Assembly (NCBI GenBank): GCA_018417955.1
Contig: JACTVC010000047.1
Coordinates: 62,001 to 126,000 of the forward strand
Direction: 5' to 3'
Origin: Laccaria trichodermophora
Lineage: Eukaryota; Basidiomycota; Agaricomycetes; Agaricales; Hydnangiaceae
DNA length: 64,000 nucleotides
Shown: one piece after another, positions 34,401 through 44,168 of the stretch
Position numbering within the stretch: the first letter of the stretch is position 1
Layout of the letters: each line of letters starts with the position of its first letter
The notes under the pieces: model-generated
Databases searched by the model: none
Seen by the model: the letters and a program-made list of their open reading frames with translations, nothing else
Told to the model about the DNA's origin: nothing
Made by a program: the position numbers and the translations under genes

Positions 34401-35343
34401 GAATCCATGTCATAATTGTTCAATGTAAAACCTAGGGCTTCACACACATATCAGTAAGTTCGCACAGGGTGTCCATGCTGTGCAATGTGTAAACACGGCC
34501 AACTACTTGTGGATTAGGTCATCATCTACATTTTGGAGTCGGTTAGCAGTACAAAGGGGAGCTTGCTCCCCAATGAATTAGCACACATTTGCAAGGATTA
34601 GATGCTTGCTAGTTTTCGATGCTTATTGCGGCTAATTGACAGAAATTAGCATTTTGGGTTTTTCCTGATGAAGGTGCGAATGCAACTTCCTTGAGGTTCC
34701 CGCAAATCTAAAGGAGACAAGCCAGTCAGCCCTCAAAACGATCTGGAGGGAAAAAAACAAAACCAACCTCAGCAAACTCATCGAAATCCAACTCCTCCCT
34801 GTTCTTCAACCCAGCCTCGTAGAAGACATACGCGTAGTCCTTGTCCGAAATCCCAGCATACCCCAGGACATCCTTCAAGACCACCTTCACGTCCGCCTTG
34901 TTCATCTTCTCCGCTTCCCTCGCATGAGCCACGAATGCTTGCCTCAGCGTCGCCAACTCCCCAGCTTTGAGCGACCATACATATATGGCTTGTTCTCCTT
35001 CACTGCCGCACCAGTGCCAATCAGACGTCCAGCAGCAGCCCAGCTTCTCCCACAAACCTCTCGGCTCAAGGTTAGATACGTGCGCCATGTACGCGGTGCT
35101 TTGAAGGAACTGGACGGCATCCTTAGTTTGCTTCTTGCGCTCTGCTTTGGACCAATTGAGCTCGTCTGCCATTGATATCGATGACCCGAGGAAGGGCGTC
35201 GAGGACTGCGTGTGCATTAAGGAAGGAAAGACGGGTACGGCGGGCTAGAACATCAATGGCAGAAAGAGCATATCCGTGACGGACTGTATATCGCACTTCT
35301 GCGTCGATGACTGGAAATGGAGAAAGCAACTCACTTGATGCAG

Positions 35344-36550
35344 CTTTGATGGAGTATCACTGTTTTGATGACAAGTCGGTCGCAAGCCGTATATTTGAGA
35401 AGGGCCTGTACACATTTGGTGATGAGATCGAGTTTGTGCTACGCTATCTTGGTTTCCTAATCTCTATCAATGATGAAAATAGTGAGGCTTCCATGTTTCT
35501 CTTTTCATTTCCAACTTTGAACAACTTTGTTAGATGCAAGAGCCCTGTTTGAACGGATTATCAGTACTTTTCCACCAGAGCGAGCCAGACCACTATGGGA
35601 ACGCTGAGCTCGATATGAGTAACAGTACGGTGATGTTGAAGGTGCACTCAAGCTGGAGAAGCGGATTGCAGAGGTTTACCCAACTGGTATGTCGTTCATC
35701 TGCATCTTATAGTTGGGCGTACCCATTGATTTTCTCCCAGATCCGCCAATCAAGCGCTTTGCTCAACGCCATATCTACCTCGGCACAGACGCCATTGCCG
35801 CTCGCGATCTAGGATTCGCAATGGCCAGAAAAGTAAACACATCTTCCCTCGGACGAACGGAAACACAAACCTCCTTGCAATCGGGTACTACACCAGCACC
35901 ATCAGCAAAACGACCATCATCCCCAGATTACCGTAAACGAGATGACAGTCGTAGTGGGGAGTATAGTCAAGGCTACAAAAGGATGCGGGCCTCGTCACCT
36001 GCGAGGGGAGGTGGTGCACCACCAGAACGAGACCGAGAATCAAGATGGGATGGGCCGTCTCGACGACGATTCTCACCACCACCGCCAGCTCCTCCTCCAG
36101 CCTGGGAGAGGGAGGAGAGGGGACGACCGTCGTTGCCTACCCCACGTGCACACCAAATGGACCGGGAAGAGGAGAAGCCACGCAGCGGCTCGTTGCCGCC
36201 TGTGCTATTGTGGTTCTTTGGGGAGTTGCCTACGCCTGCCTCGTTTGATGGTGAGCCTCGACTTTAGATTGATTGTTCCATGCGGTTGAGACTGAATATG
36301 TGCTTAGGCCCAGTGTTTAGGACAGACGATCTAATGAACTTGTTCAGAAATGCAGTCATCCCGAGCAGCAATAGGGTGAAGTCTCCACCACCCAATCCTC
36401 CACCTCGAAGTGGTCAGTTCTTTCTCTTTTGACTCTTTGTTGACATTCGGTTTTGATCTTTTCTGGTCAGGTGGACGACCTCCCCCGGATTACAGTCCGT
36501 ACCAAGGGCCAGGAACTGGACGCACTGCAGGCGGCGGAAGGAGATACTAA
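35344..36550 (+). pseudogene. Truncated RNA14 copy (exons 6-10)
   Basis: About 97% identical by eye to the 3' part of RNA14, with introns retained, so DNA-level duplication rather than retrocopy. It has no 5' half or promoter. A TGG to TGA change at 35,605-35,607 ([12 protein letters not shown] region) stops the frame. Downstream, the 184-codon frame for the Suf end and Pro/Arg-rich tail (35,713-36,267) is unchanged from the parent. Non-functional as RNA14. Confidence 0.9.
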
Positions 36551-36933
36551 CCAGATTACATCGCTGTTTCATTTTGGTTAGGTGTGAGGGGAACGAGGCG
36601 AGTGCAGTGGCACCGTCCATAACTGTTGATGTGGCCCATTTCGTATGACCGTCTTTGTTTGGTTGGTCAAGGAATGCTTGCCGCCTTATCGTTCTTATGG
36701 AGTACATATCGTTGCCACCTGGAGGAAAAAAGTAACTACAGGCCTATATGCTTTCTTGGTAGTCTATCGCACACCAATCATATATATATTCTACCCATAT
36801 CCATAACGGCTGGTATCGAGACTATGTAAATACGTGTCTTTGGAGGTCTTTGGTATTCGAGAAAACGCGACGCGACCTCCAAACGACCTCGATCGATCAA
36901 CGATAGGTAAATAAGCGGGAATGCAGTGAGTAA

Positions 36934-38065
36934 TTACCCTGACCTCGGCCAGATCACCCGGGCAAGCTCCCTATATGCAAAGATCGGGAGAGCAATCGAT
37001 ACACAAACGGACATCAGAATGACGACTAAAAAGGTTGCAGCTCCCGCTAATACGACTGCCAAGGGACCGAGTCCTACGAGAAGGCCGCTTATGAGAACCG
37101 TGAAGTAAACGACGAAGGGAATCGACATGAATGAACCGAAGACGGTCAAAACTTCAACCATACGTTGGATGAAGTCTGGTAATTTATACTTGAGGTCAAG
37201 CAGCGGAAAAGCCAACGCTCTCGCCCGAGAGATGATGGAGTGGGGAGATGTGACGGGGGTAGAGGAGATCTCAGTAATGGATGCGATAGTTTCCTGTGAT
37301 TGGACGCTGCCGAGGATCTTGCTGTAGGAAACTGTCGTGATGACTGAGATGACACTGACCCCATTTTCCCGAAGCTCATGAAGAGACCTGGCGAGGACAT
37401 AAACGATGTTTTCGACGATTTGGCAGTCATGTACCGAATCCAAGAGGAAGACGATAGGTAAAGTTGGGGGAAGGAATTCGGAAGCGTTGAGAAGTGGACG
37501 AACGATCAGTTTCTGAAATTGGTTCTGCAGTGACTGTTCGGGAATGTCAGGTTCTGCATGAAAAGCGCCCAGTAATTCGACTTTGACTTCCTCTGGACAC
37601 CGAGGAGAGACAACGAGCTGATAGGCTAGACTGGGGACTACGCGATCCCCTTGTGCGGGCCAGAAATAGAAGAAACGGCGAAAGAAGATGCTTGCTAGCA
37701 AGACATCCTTTGCCTGGAAGTGCCTTGCTACGCTTTCTCCAGTCAACCGAACCGAATATGGGTTCTTGCTATGCATCAGAAATAGGTGTTTTTCGCCCAG
37801 ATTGTTGGGTGACACCAAGTTGTCGAAAGAGACAGTGGGCAATTCTATCGGCCTGCCGACAAATTCTTCAATGGAATTGAAACTGATCCCTGATGCGGCC
37901 GCGTCTTTTAGCTTGGCACGTACTGTTACAGTGATTCAATTCAAAAGCCACTTCATATCTTGACTTCTACTACTTGCCTTCATCGAGTGTCTGCTTCTGT
38001 CCACCAGAGTTGTCGACGAAGTAGCAGCCCTGAACGACAAAGTTTCGAGCTCGATCGAAGGTCAT
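36934..38065 (-). CDS. NACHT-like protein without P-loop, with C-terminal membrane segments
   Basis: Two exons (37,978-38,065; 36,934-37,922), 358 aa. Exon 1 gives MTFDRARNFVVQGCYFVDN, the kind of start seen in agaricomycete NACHT proteins. The intron has a GC donor (GCAAGT) and CAG acceptor and joins in frame; a straight read-through stops at once. Residues of about 110-210 resemble the part of fungal NACHT domains after Walker A (SIFFRRFFYF, VPSLAYQLVVSP, DIPEQSLQNQFQKLIVRPL) and a degenerate Walker B, PIVFLLDSVHDC where functional members have DALDEC. No GxxGxGKS motif is present. Two or three hydrophobic segments close the protein (VVYFTVLISGLLVGLG; VLAGAATFLVVILMSV). A regulatory or decayed NACHT relative is inference. 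Confidence 0.65.
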
Positions 38066-38275
38066 AGTCTGTGTAGGGCACCGAATACAAGGGGGGCGAG
38101 GGAACGGGGGCATCAAATAGAGCAATGCGACTTCAATGAGGAGGATCCACGTAAGCCCACGTTGCGCTAATGTTCATAACGCCCAGTTATACAGATTCAG
38201 AATGCATAGCAAAAGGATTCCTGACGTGGAAATGCACGTCAGAGAAGCAACAGAGAAGTACATGATTGCAGACAA

Positions 38276-38824
38276 GTTAGAAAACGCACCGTTGGTCCCT
38301 GGGCAAGTAACCGCTTGACCTTTCAGTAGCGCGGCTGGGCTTTGGCTGGGCTGCGTTTCTCTGGGCCAAATTTGACGATCCGTAGTCGTTTGGGGAGAGC
38401 CGAATTAAGAATAGTCGGTGGTCAACATTAACTTTCGGCGAGCAGAAGACCAAGTTCTAACGAACATTTGCCTGGACTGAGTGTAGAGTAAAATTACGTT
38501 GGAGTGACGAATCTACGATGATTGCATGGTAGTCTGGAAAGTTCAAAACGTTCAAGTACATGTGATACAGTTGAAACACAGAGCAAGGCAATCGATACGA
38601 AAGTGCGCAAAGAATCGAAATTAGCTAATAAGTACGGGGTAAGGCATACTTGTTGGAGAGCACTCATAGCGTGTTCATCTTCAACGGCGACTAAGTAGCT
38701 CGACCAAAATTTGACGTTCATCGACGTGCTTTCCAATTCCGAGAGCAATAAGATCATATTGCAATTACATAGCCTGGTTTCAAGCCTCCAAGCAAATCAT
38801 GCAATGCTACAGTTCAGCCACACG
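38276..38824. other. Intergenic, one possible small frame
   Basis: No clear gene. A minus-strand frame beginning MILLLSELESTSMNVKFW (38,757) has a plausible donor (GTATGC) after MSALQQ and an acceptor before ACTACCATG. It would make only about 42 residues and may be a gene remnant. Confidence 0.3.
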
Positions 38825-39415
38825 TCAATCGAACCCACTGGGGCATAAATTCCGGTTATTTAGCGTGGTGCAGAGTAGGATCCACGCCGCAAGGGCTGCA
38901 CAATCTCCCGCAGCCTGGAAACTGCTCATAGTCGCATCCCAGCTCTTGAAGAGTGTCCACCCTACAATGGCCACAATCTCTGCCCAATCCGTTGGGAACA
39001 GTTCACACAAACCATTGTTGACATAGCAAGTTGCATGGGTTGCGAAAGCCTTGTCGGCTAGCGCGTTGCATGTTGTCTCATCTTTGCCTGTCGCTTCAGG
39101 CACCAGTGCGGCCTGTAGGCAATGCATGGTGTGTGTCAACCACTCCTGTCCCTGCAAGCTAAACTTTGATCCTGCCGCCGTGAAGGCCTCGCAGTAGTGT
39201 TGGCCATATCCAATCGGGTAACCCGATTGACCACAATGGTAGCGACTCTCGAGACAATCGGCATAGAAGGTGCAACTCCCATATGTCGGATTGGAACATT
39301 CAAAAGGAATATCTCGGGGCTGCAAGGAAGGAGTATCGGAAAGAGGCTGGGCTTGGATTGACGAGATCAGGAGCACAAGATGGGCAAACAGGCGGAACAC
39401 TTGTGCTACAGCCAT
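38825..39415 (-). CDS. Secreted stanniocalcin-like cysteine-rich protein
   Basis: Single exon, 196 aa. Signal peptide MAVAQVFRLFAHLVLLISSIQA. The mature protein has about eleven cysteines. The block CEAFTAAGSKFSLQGQEWL followed by CLQAALVPE, then TCNALADKAFATHATCY and GLCEL, follows the cysteine spacing and the C-x-F-x(3)-A-x-F-x-x-QG-x-x-F/W pattern of the animal glycoprotein hormone stanniocalcin (calcium/phosphate regulation in vertebrates). Homology is judged from motif and spacing only. In a fungus the role is unknown; the protein is presumably extracellular. It lies only in duplication unit 2; the corresponding part of unit 1 is gone. Confidence 0.7.
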   Translation of the reverse strand: MAVAQVFRLFAHLVLLISSIQAQPLSDTPSLQPRDIPFECSNPTYGSCTFYADCLESRYHCGQSGYPIGYGQHYCEAFTAAGSKFSLQGQEWLTHTMHCLQAALVPEATGKDETTCNALADKAFATHATCYVNNGLCELFPTDWAEIVAIVGWTLFKSWDATMSSFQAAGDCAALAAWILLCTTLNNRNLCPSGFD

Positions 39416-40140
39416 GCAATCATATGATTAGTCTATTGATCCTTTCATGGACTGGCTGACGTCTTACTGGGTTGAACAGGAATAATGACCATTTTATTAG
39501 AGCACCTGATAACAAGATTTTGAAGGGAGTGCAAACTACAGAGTATAGTAGCAGTTAGCGCAAGTATATGATCCTTCGTGCATGACGAGGCAAGACTGGA
39601 GACTCTACGTACCTCGGTTCGAAGGGGGGAGAACCAAAGTAACTGTGTAACGTTGGGCAGCGCCCAGGGCGCGCGATGCTATGATAGTAGGGGCCTCATG
39701 GTGGGCCGTGGCACCCTTATGTGTATGTGGTGTCCGTATTTGGGTGCATTTTTCGACACTTACATAGTGCGATCCAAAGTTAGCGGACAAAATGCCAAAT
39801 ATTCGATTGCCAATGCACACATACTATCATGGATCCTAAGGCAATGCACACTCTCCGTGTTTTGAGAGAGTAAGTGCAATGTCTGAGAAGGAGAAGATCA
39901 TGCGGTACAAGACAATACTAAGTACTACACAGAGCAAATGATACCAATACAAGTGTACAACAATAAGAGAGTAAAACACGGATGGCATACCTGTCACAAA
40001 TGATATAGGGAAAACCGATCTGCACCAATGGCACTAGAAGGATGTCCAACACACTCTTTCCTTGGACCGCCTAAGCCTACGATGGCCCCAACCCCAACCT
40101 TCCTCCCCATCCTCAACCGCGACTAGTCTGATCAAGACGA
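39416..40140. other. Intergenic, nothing recognised
   Basis: Upstream region of the stanniocalcin-like gene and downstream region of the ARID gene. No supported gene, repeat or RNA. Confidence 0.4.
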
Positions 40141-42603
40141 CTAAGGGGGCGAAACGATGTGCAATTCTGACGCCCCAGCCTTTGAGGAGCCACTTCCACC
40201 ATTAACCGTTCCCGAAAAATCTAAAAACTCCTCAAAGTCAAGATCGGATGGTTTCGGAAGAGGTGGCAATTCTGGCATCTTAACCGAATCCTCCCTCCAG
40301 TGTGTCGAGTTGCTTCCCCCACTCACAGTATCCGGTGGCGTGAAATCATAGGCTTCCATGATCATATTCAAGATGTTAGAGACTTCTGACGTGTCCTGTA
40401 CTTTGGGATCTTCATCTACATCCATGGCCTCAGTGACCTGCTCAGACGCAGTATCTTGAGGTTCTTGCTCGTGCTTGACTTTTGCCTCGGAAGATAGTCT
40501 TTTGGCGAGCGGTAGCTTGGCCTCAGCAAGAAGCGTTGGAGCCTTCCGCTTGGCGGGACGCACAGACGATTTAGCTGCACATGTAGTCGTAAGTACTAAC
40601 AATTTAACGGCCATCATTGACAATGACTTACTCGGGGCCACGTCTTGCTTGATACCCTGCATGGGTTGGTTGGACTTGTCCAAACGCTCCTTCGTTTGTT
40701 GGGTAGGCAGATCCCATTGCGTTCGTGGTTGGAGAAGAGGTTGTCGACTGCCAAGGAAATTATTGCCTTGGAGCGGGTTTGGCAGATTGCGCTGCTGTAA
40801 TATTCCAGATCCAGTTGAAGACCCAGCAGCTGCATTCTGCTGAGCAGCCGACGCACCAAACGGAAATTTCATGTTAGGTACTGTGTTGGAGGGCCCACTC
40901 CGGTTTCCAGTACTCTGTTGCATCAACCGTAATTGATTTTGCAAGGCCATTTGCTCAGCGTGAGCCTTTTGCAAATCGCCACGGTTGGCCTCAATGACCT
41001 CGATGACCTTTTCCGGAACTCCACGTCGATGGAGTTCAGACGTAGGTACATGAGCATGACCAATGACACTCCGGAACATCGAGGGAGATGGTGCATTTAC
41101 ACGCTGGGACACCGGCGAAAGTGTATTCACACGCTGGGACGCCGGCGAAAGTGCATTTACAGACTGGGACACCGGCGGAGGTGCCCCCCTTGCGGGAGGA
41201 GCAGCAGCCTTCGTTGCAAGAGGGGTTTTCCCTTGGGCTTGTAGCCTCGCCTTGAGAAGCGATTGGATGTAAAGTCCATCGAAGTCGGATAAAAGCTCTT
41301 TATAAACGAGCGCAAGCTTCTGCGCAGCATCAGGGCTGCACTTTGCTGGGCCCAATTCGGTGCTGGGAGATTGTGTGAATCCCATGCGCCCCCCAATAAT
41401 GCTCCAAAGTCCCTTCCGTTCTATCTAAAGAAAGTCATGAATCATCGTTTTCACGCGAGATGGGGAAAAATAAACACCTGAATGGGTCCGGATTCTAACA
41501 TCACGTTTCTATGGAGCTGATAGAGGTCGATCGGTTTGTCGTCAATTTGTGGTGGAGTATCGTTCTTCCGATTCTTGTTGGCGCAGTAAATCTTATATGA
41601 TTGCTGGAAGCGGGGCTGATCTAATGGTGGGGGATGGCTTCCAGCAACATTCTGATTCGCAGCCGGAGGCTGTGGTGGATTTTGGGAGACCCTCTGTGCG
41701 GCATAAGCACGCAGCAAACCGGCTCTATTAGCTTCTAAAAACGCGATAACCCTCTCTGGTACACCGCGTCGGCGGAGTTCAAGGATCGGCAAGTGAGCGA
41801 GAGCAGCAGCCCTTTGAATAACCATTGGAAGTGACCCCTGTCCCGAAGACAGCCCCTGCATCGACGGAGGTGGCACATGCATTACCTGAGCAGCAGGCCC
41901 CGGTTGCGCTCGAACTTTCAGTCTCGCATTGATTGCCAAGGCAATGTAGTATCGCTCGAAGATGAGTAGATACTCTTTGTAGATGTTAGCAAGGCGGTGC
42001 GCGATGTCAGGTCCAGACTTTGCAGGCTCTGTTCCGGTGCCTGAGACTTGCACAAAACCCATACGTCCCCCAATAACATCCCAAAGCTTCTTTTGTTCCA
42101 CCTGCATAAGATCTATAAGCTGTAGCGATACGACGAGAGTAGAAGTCAATTACCATGGCAAACCCGAATTCGAGCATAACATTTCTATGAAGCTGATAGA
42201 GGTCGATCGGTTTGTTATCAATTTGCAGCTGCTGTAAATCGATGTTCAGCTTTTTGCTAATGCAAAAAGACTTGAATGATCGCTCAAAGGTGGACATTTC
42301 CATGGGTGGAGGAATATTGTTGTTCTGGTTACCAGAAAGATGTACCGCTGGGACCGTCTGGAGAGGCTGGCTCCCTACAACATTTTCGCCCTGAGCTGAG
42401 CCTGTGTCAGGTGGAACAGATAAATTTGGCAGAATCGAGGGAAGGGGAGGTACGAAAGCAGCTTCATTCAAACCAGTTTGCGAACTTGTTGGCAAAGGCG
42501 TGCTTGACGAAGGTAAGGGTAGCGTAAACTTCTGTTCTACCTCAGCTCCAATGGTCTTGGGAACATCCACTTTTGACAGTTCGCCGACTTCCTTGTTTCT
42601 CAT
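40141..42603 (-). CDS. Protein with two tandem ARID/BRIGHT-like domains
   Basis: Four exons (42,154-42,603; 41,478-42,101; 40,632-41,424; 40,141-40,574), 766 aa. ARID 1 spans residues of about 105-205: FERSFKSFC, KPIDLYQLHRNVMLEFG, KKLWDVIGGRMGF, YKEYLLIFERYY. ARID 2 spans about 314-410 with matching RFQQSYKIYC, KPIDLYQLHRNVMLESG, KGLWSIIGGRMGF, YKELLSDFDGLY. Each ARID is followed by RRGVPE-VI--(L/I)EANR, so a whole module was duplicated, and an intron falls at the same residue inside both. The rest is Pro/Gln/Ser-rich, with a basic stretch (VRPAKRKAP) and an acidic C-terminus. Closest known class: Swi1/ARID subunits of SWI/SNF remodellers, or related DNA-binding proteins. The start is not certain; fusion to the upstream gene is possible. 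Confidence 0.75.
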
Positions 42604-42661
42604 GGAGATTTCTTTTTCTTCTAAATAAAGCGTGCCTAGCCAAGAACGATAATCCTCTGAG

Positions 42662-44168
42662 TCATAGCGTAACCTCCCAACAGCAAAACATCTTACCATT
42701 CTGATCTATGACAACATCGAATTTACTTTGAATTCGATTGAAGAACTCTGGACCATCCGGGAGTTGAGTTGCATCCTGCAACCGATCATAAAGTCAGCTT
42801 GTCAACGGATAACGAGGAAGTGTTATTCAAACATGCCTCCTCAAGGACAGAACACCAGTCATCATCATGGATAATAGCAACCTTGGCTTCAGGATGCTAA
42901 TCGATTATTAGTTATGAGAGGTTTATGCATGGCAGGGATCACCTTTTGCATCAATATCTTGAGAATAAGCGTAGAAGGGTGAATAGTCTGTTGGGCTACT
43001 GAGAAACTTTCAGAAAGTAACTTGGACATACTCACAGGTGAACGGCTCTGCCAATCCTTCAACACTACAGGTCCATTGTTGCGGCTGCCTAAATGGCTAT
43101 TGAACTTTGTGCTTGAGTACTGAGGAGGAGACACGTACTAGATAGTGTACTTTGCGAAGAGCTTGAAGAACTCGGTGGTGATTTAAGTTCGACGGCATCT
43201 GTTTCCACCTCGGAAGCGAGGTTAATGGGCAGGTTTTTCCATATGGTGTCCGAAACTGCGATCGTGAACGAGCGGATAAAAGTGGTTTGGTTGCGAGGCC
43301 GTGTTGTCCAGGATGATCCTGAATCATCCTCAACACTGTCGAGGTCAGGTTCTGGCCACGTCTTTGACTCAGCCATGCCATCATGTTCCCAGGAGTAAGT
43401 GGTGCGCAACGGATATCTGTGATCGCCAGGGACCGTAAGGAATGTCAAGACAGGTCCATCTTGAGTGCGATCAGTCTGCATGGTGTTGTTATATGACGCA
43501 ATGCCCCACGATGTGGTTTTATCGCAGCCTGTAACGAGGTGCAACTCTCCATTTTCAAGCTCGCAACCACGAGGTCCGTTGACGAATTGATACCAGCTGG
43601 CCGCGTGAAGTGAAGCATAATCCCTGAATGCTTTAAGATTACGCAAATCTTCATGATGAGCTCCCTCAGGCATCGCCAAGATCGCCCCTTCTGATTTTGA
43701 ACCACGGAAAGTCAGCCCCCTGGAATCCCTTCAGCACTCGAATACTGATAATGGCAATAGAAACAACCTCTGTTTTTTCACTGAAATGCTGGCGAGATAA
43801 CTCCCTCTTGAATGCTCAGGATATTTCCGGGTATCTGCAGCGGAAAGTCGCAGAGGGGAGAAATCCTCAGGTAATACTTCCGGGTTACTTGGGTGATTGG
43901 CATCAAGACAGATATTGAACAGGTAATCAAAAGCCCCGTAGGATGTAATCAAACCGACGTCGCCGATGCTAGCACCAGTTTGCTGATACGATTCTGGTAG
44001 TTCCGTGTTGGGCTGAGGGATCCAGAGAGGAAACCCATGCTTCTTCTGCAAGAGTTGTCGCTCGTATATGGCGTTGGCGCTCTGTTCTTCGACCGTGGTG
44101 TCATCAGTTGCAACAGACGACTGGACAAAATTAATCAAAGGGACTGGCAAGGTCTTCAAAACGTACAT
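42662..44168 (-). CDS. Agaricomycete lineage-specific protein of unknown function
   Basis: Six exons (43,768-44,168; 43,139-43,728; 43,036-43,088; 42,943-42,987; 42,837-42,896; 42,662-42,775), 420 aa. I recognise a family common in mushroom genomes and without known function: AIYERQLLQKKHGFPLWIPQP, GASIGDVGLITSYGAFDYLFNICL, EGAHHEDLRNLKAF, ASWYQFVNGPRG, LHLVTGCDKTTSWGIASY, FIRSFTIAVSDTIW, and the C-terminal KVAIIHDDDWCSVLEEDATQLPDG. The intron after VLEE has a GC donor (GCATGT), needed because read-through hits a stop. The start could be 30 bp upstream (44,198). The gene ends only 58 bp before the ARID gene on the same strand. An upstream open segment (44,390-44,620) reading SVVDKCYLDIDTGTQ may be an extra 5' exon. 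Confidence 0.75.

Larger units (their letters stand above)
28193..34670. mobile_element. 6.5 kb CMC-like DNA transposon, degraded or non-autonomous
   Basis: Perfect inverted termini CATCAGGAAAAACCCAA at both ends, continuing imperfectly (TTGC-AAATTTGT against ATGCTAATTTCTG), and a 3 bp duplication AAG. The uninterrupted target GGGGAAGGTGCG is preserved at about 45,300. Subterminal regions have repeated TGCTTATT/AATAAGCA motifs. Short open frames (for example 32,677-33,123) show no transposase motif that I recognise. Contains the foldback element at 28,757-32,303. Its own sequence (28,193-28,756 and 32,304-34,670) otherwise shows nothing identifiable. Confidence 0.75.
28141..35310 (-). pseudogene. 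Truncated GUT2 copy (exons 6-7), exon 7 split by a transposon
   Basis: Duplicate of the last two coding exons of GUT2 (intact at 45,245-45,966). Exon 6 copy: 34,768-35,310. Exon 7 copy: 34,671-34,713 continuing at 28,141-28,192, interrupted by a 6.5 kb element with AAG target duplication. Exon 6 carries small indels (CCCAGCTTC against CCCAAAGCTTC, and loss of MGLSP), so the frame is broken in the WEKL region. There is no promoter or 5' half. It ends at the duplication junction in intron 5. Confidence 0.9.
20870..35330. repeat. Tandem duplication, unit 1 right part: transposon-inflated copy of 44,391-45,987
   Basis: About 1.6 kb of sequence homologous to 44,391-45,987 survives here in five pieces, in the same order and orientation: 20,870-20,950, 22,744-23,029, 25,489-25,856, 28,046-28,192 and 34,671-35,330. 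They are separated by four insertions, three of which have recognisable termini and target-site duplications. The copy ends inside GUT2 intron 5 and joins RNA14 intron 5 at 35,330. Non-coding pieces differ from the unit 2 copy largely by CG to TG or CA changes. Confidence 0.85.
35330..38275. repeat. Tandem duplication, unit 2 left part (copy of 16,013-20,635)
   Basis: Begins at the hybrid junction CAACTCACTTGATG, where GUT2 intron 5 sequence (GCAACT) meets RNA14 intron 5 sequence (CTCACTTGATG) with a 2 bp overlap. It carries the RNA14 exons 6-10 copy and the intact NACHT-like gene, without the two Tc1-like insertions. Confidence 0.9.

Noticed and set aside
35713..36267. 184-codon intact frame that could look like an independent gene
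   Set aside because: It is exon 8 of the truncated RNA14 duplicate; the upstream exon carries a stop and there is no promoter.
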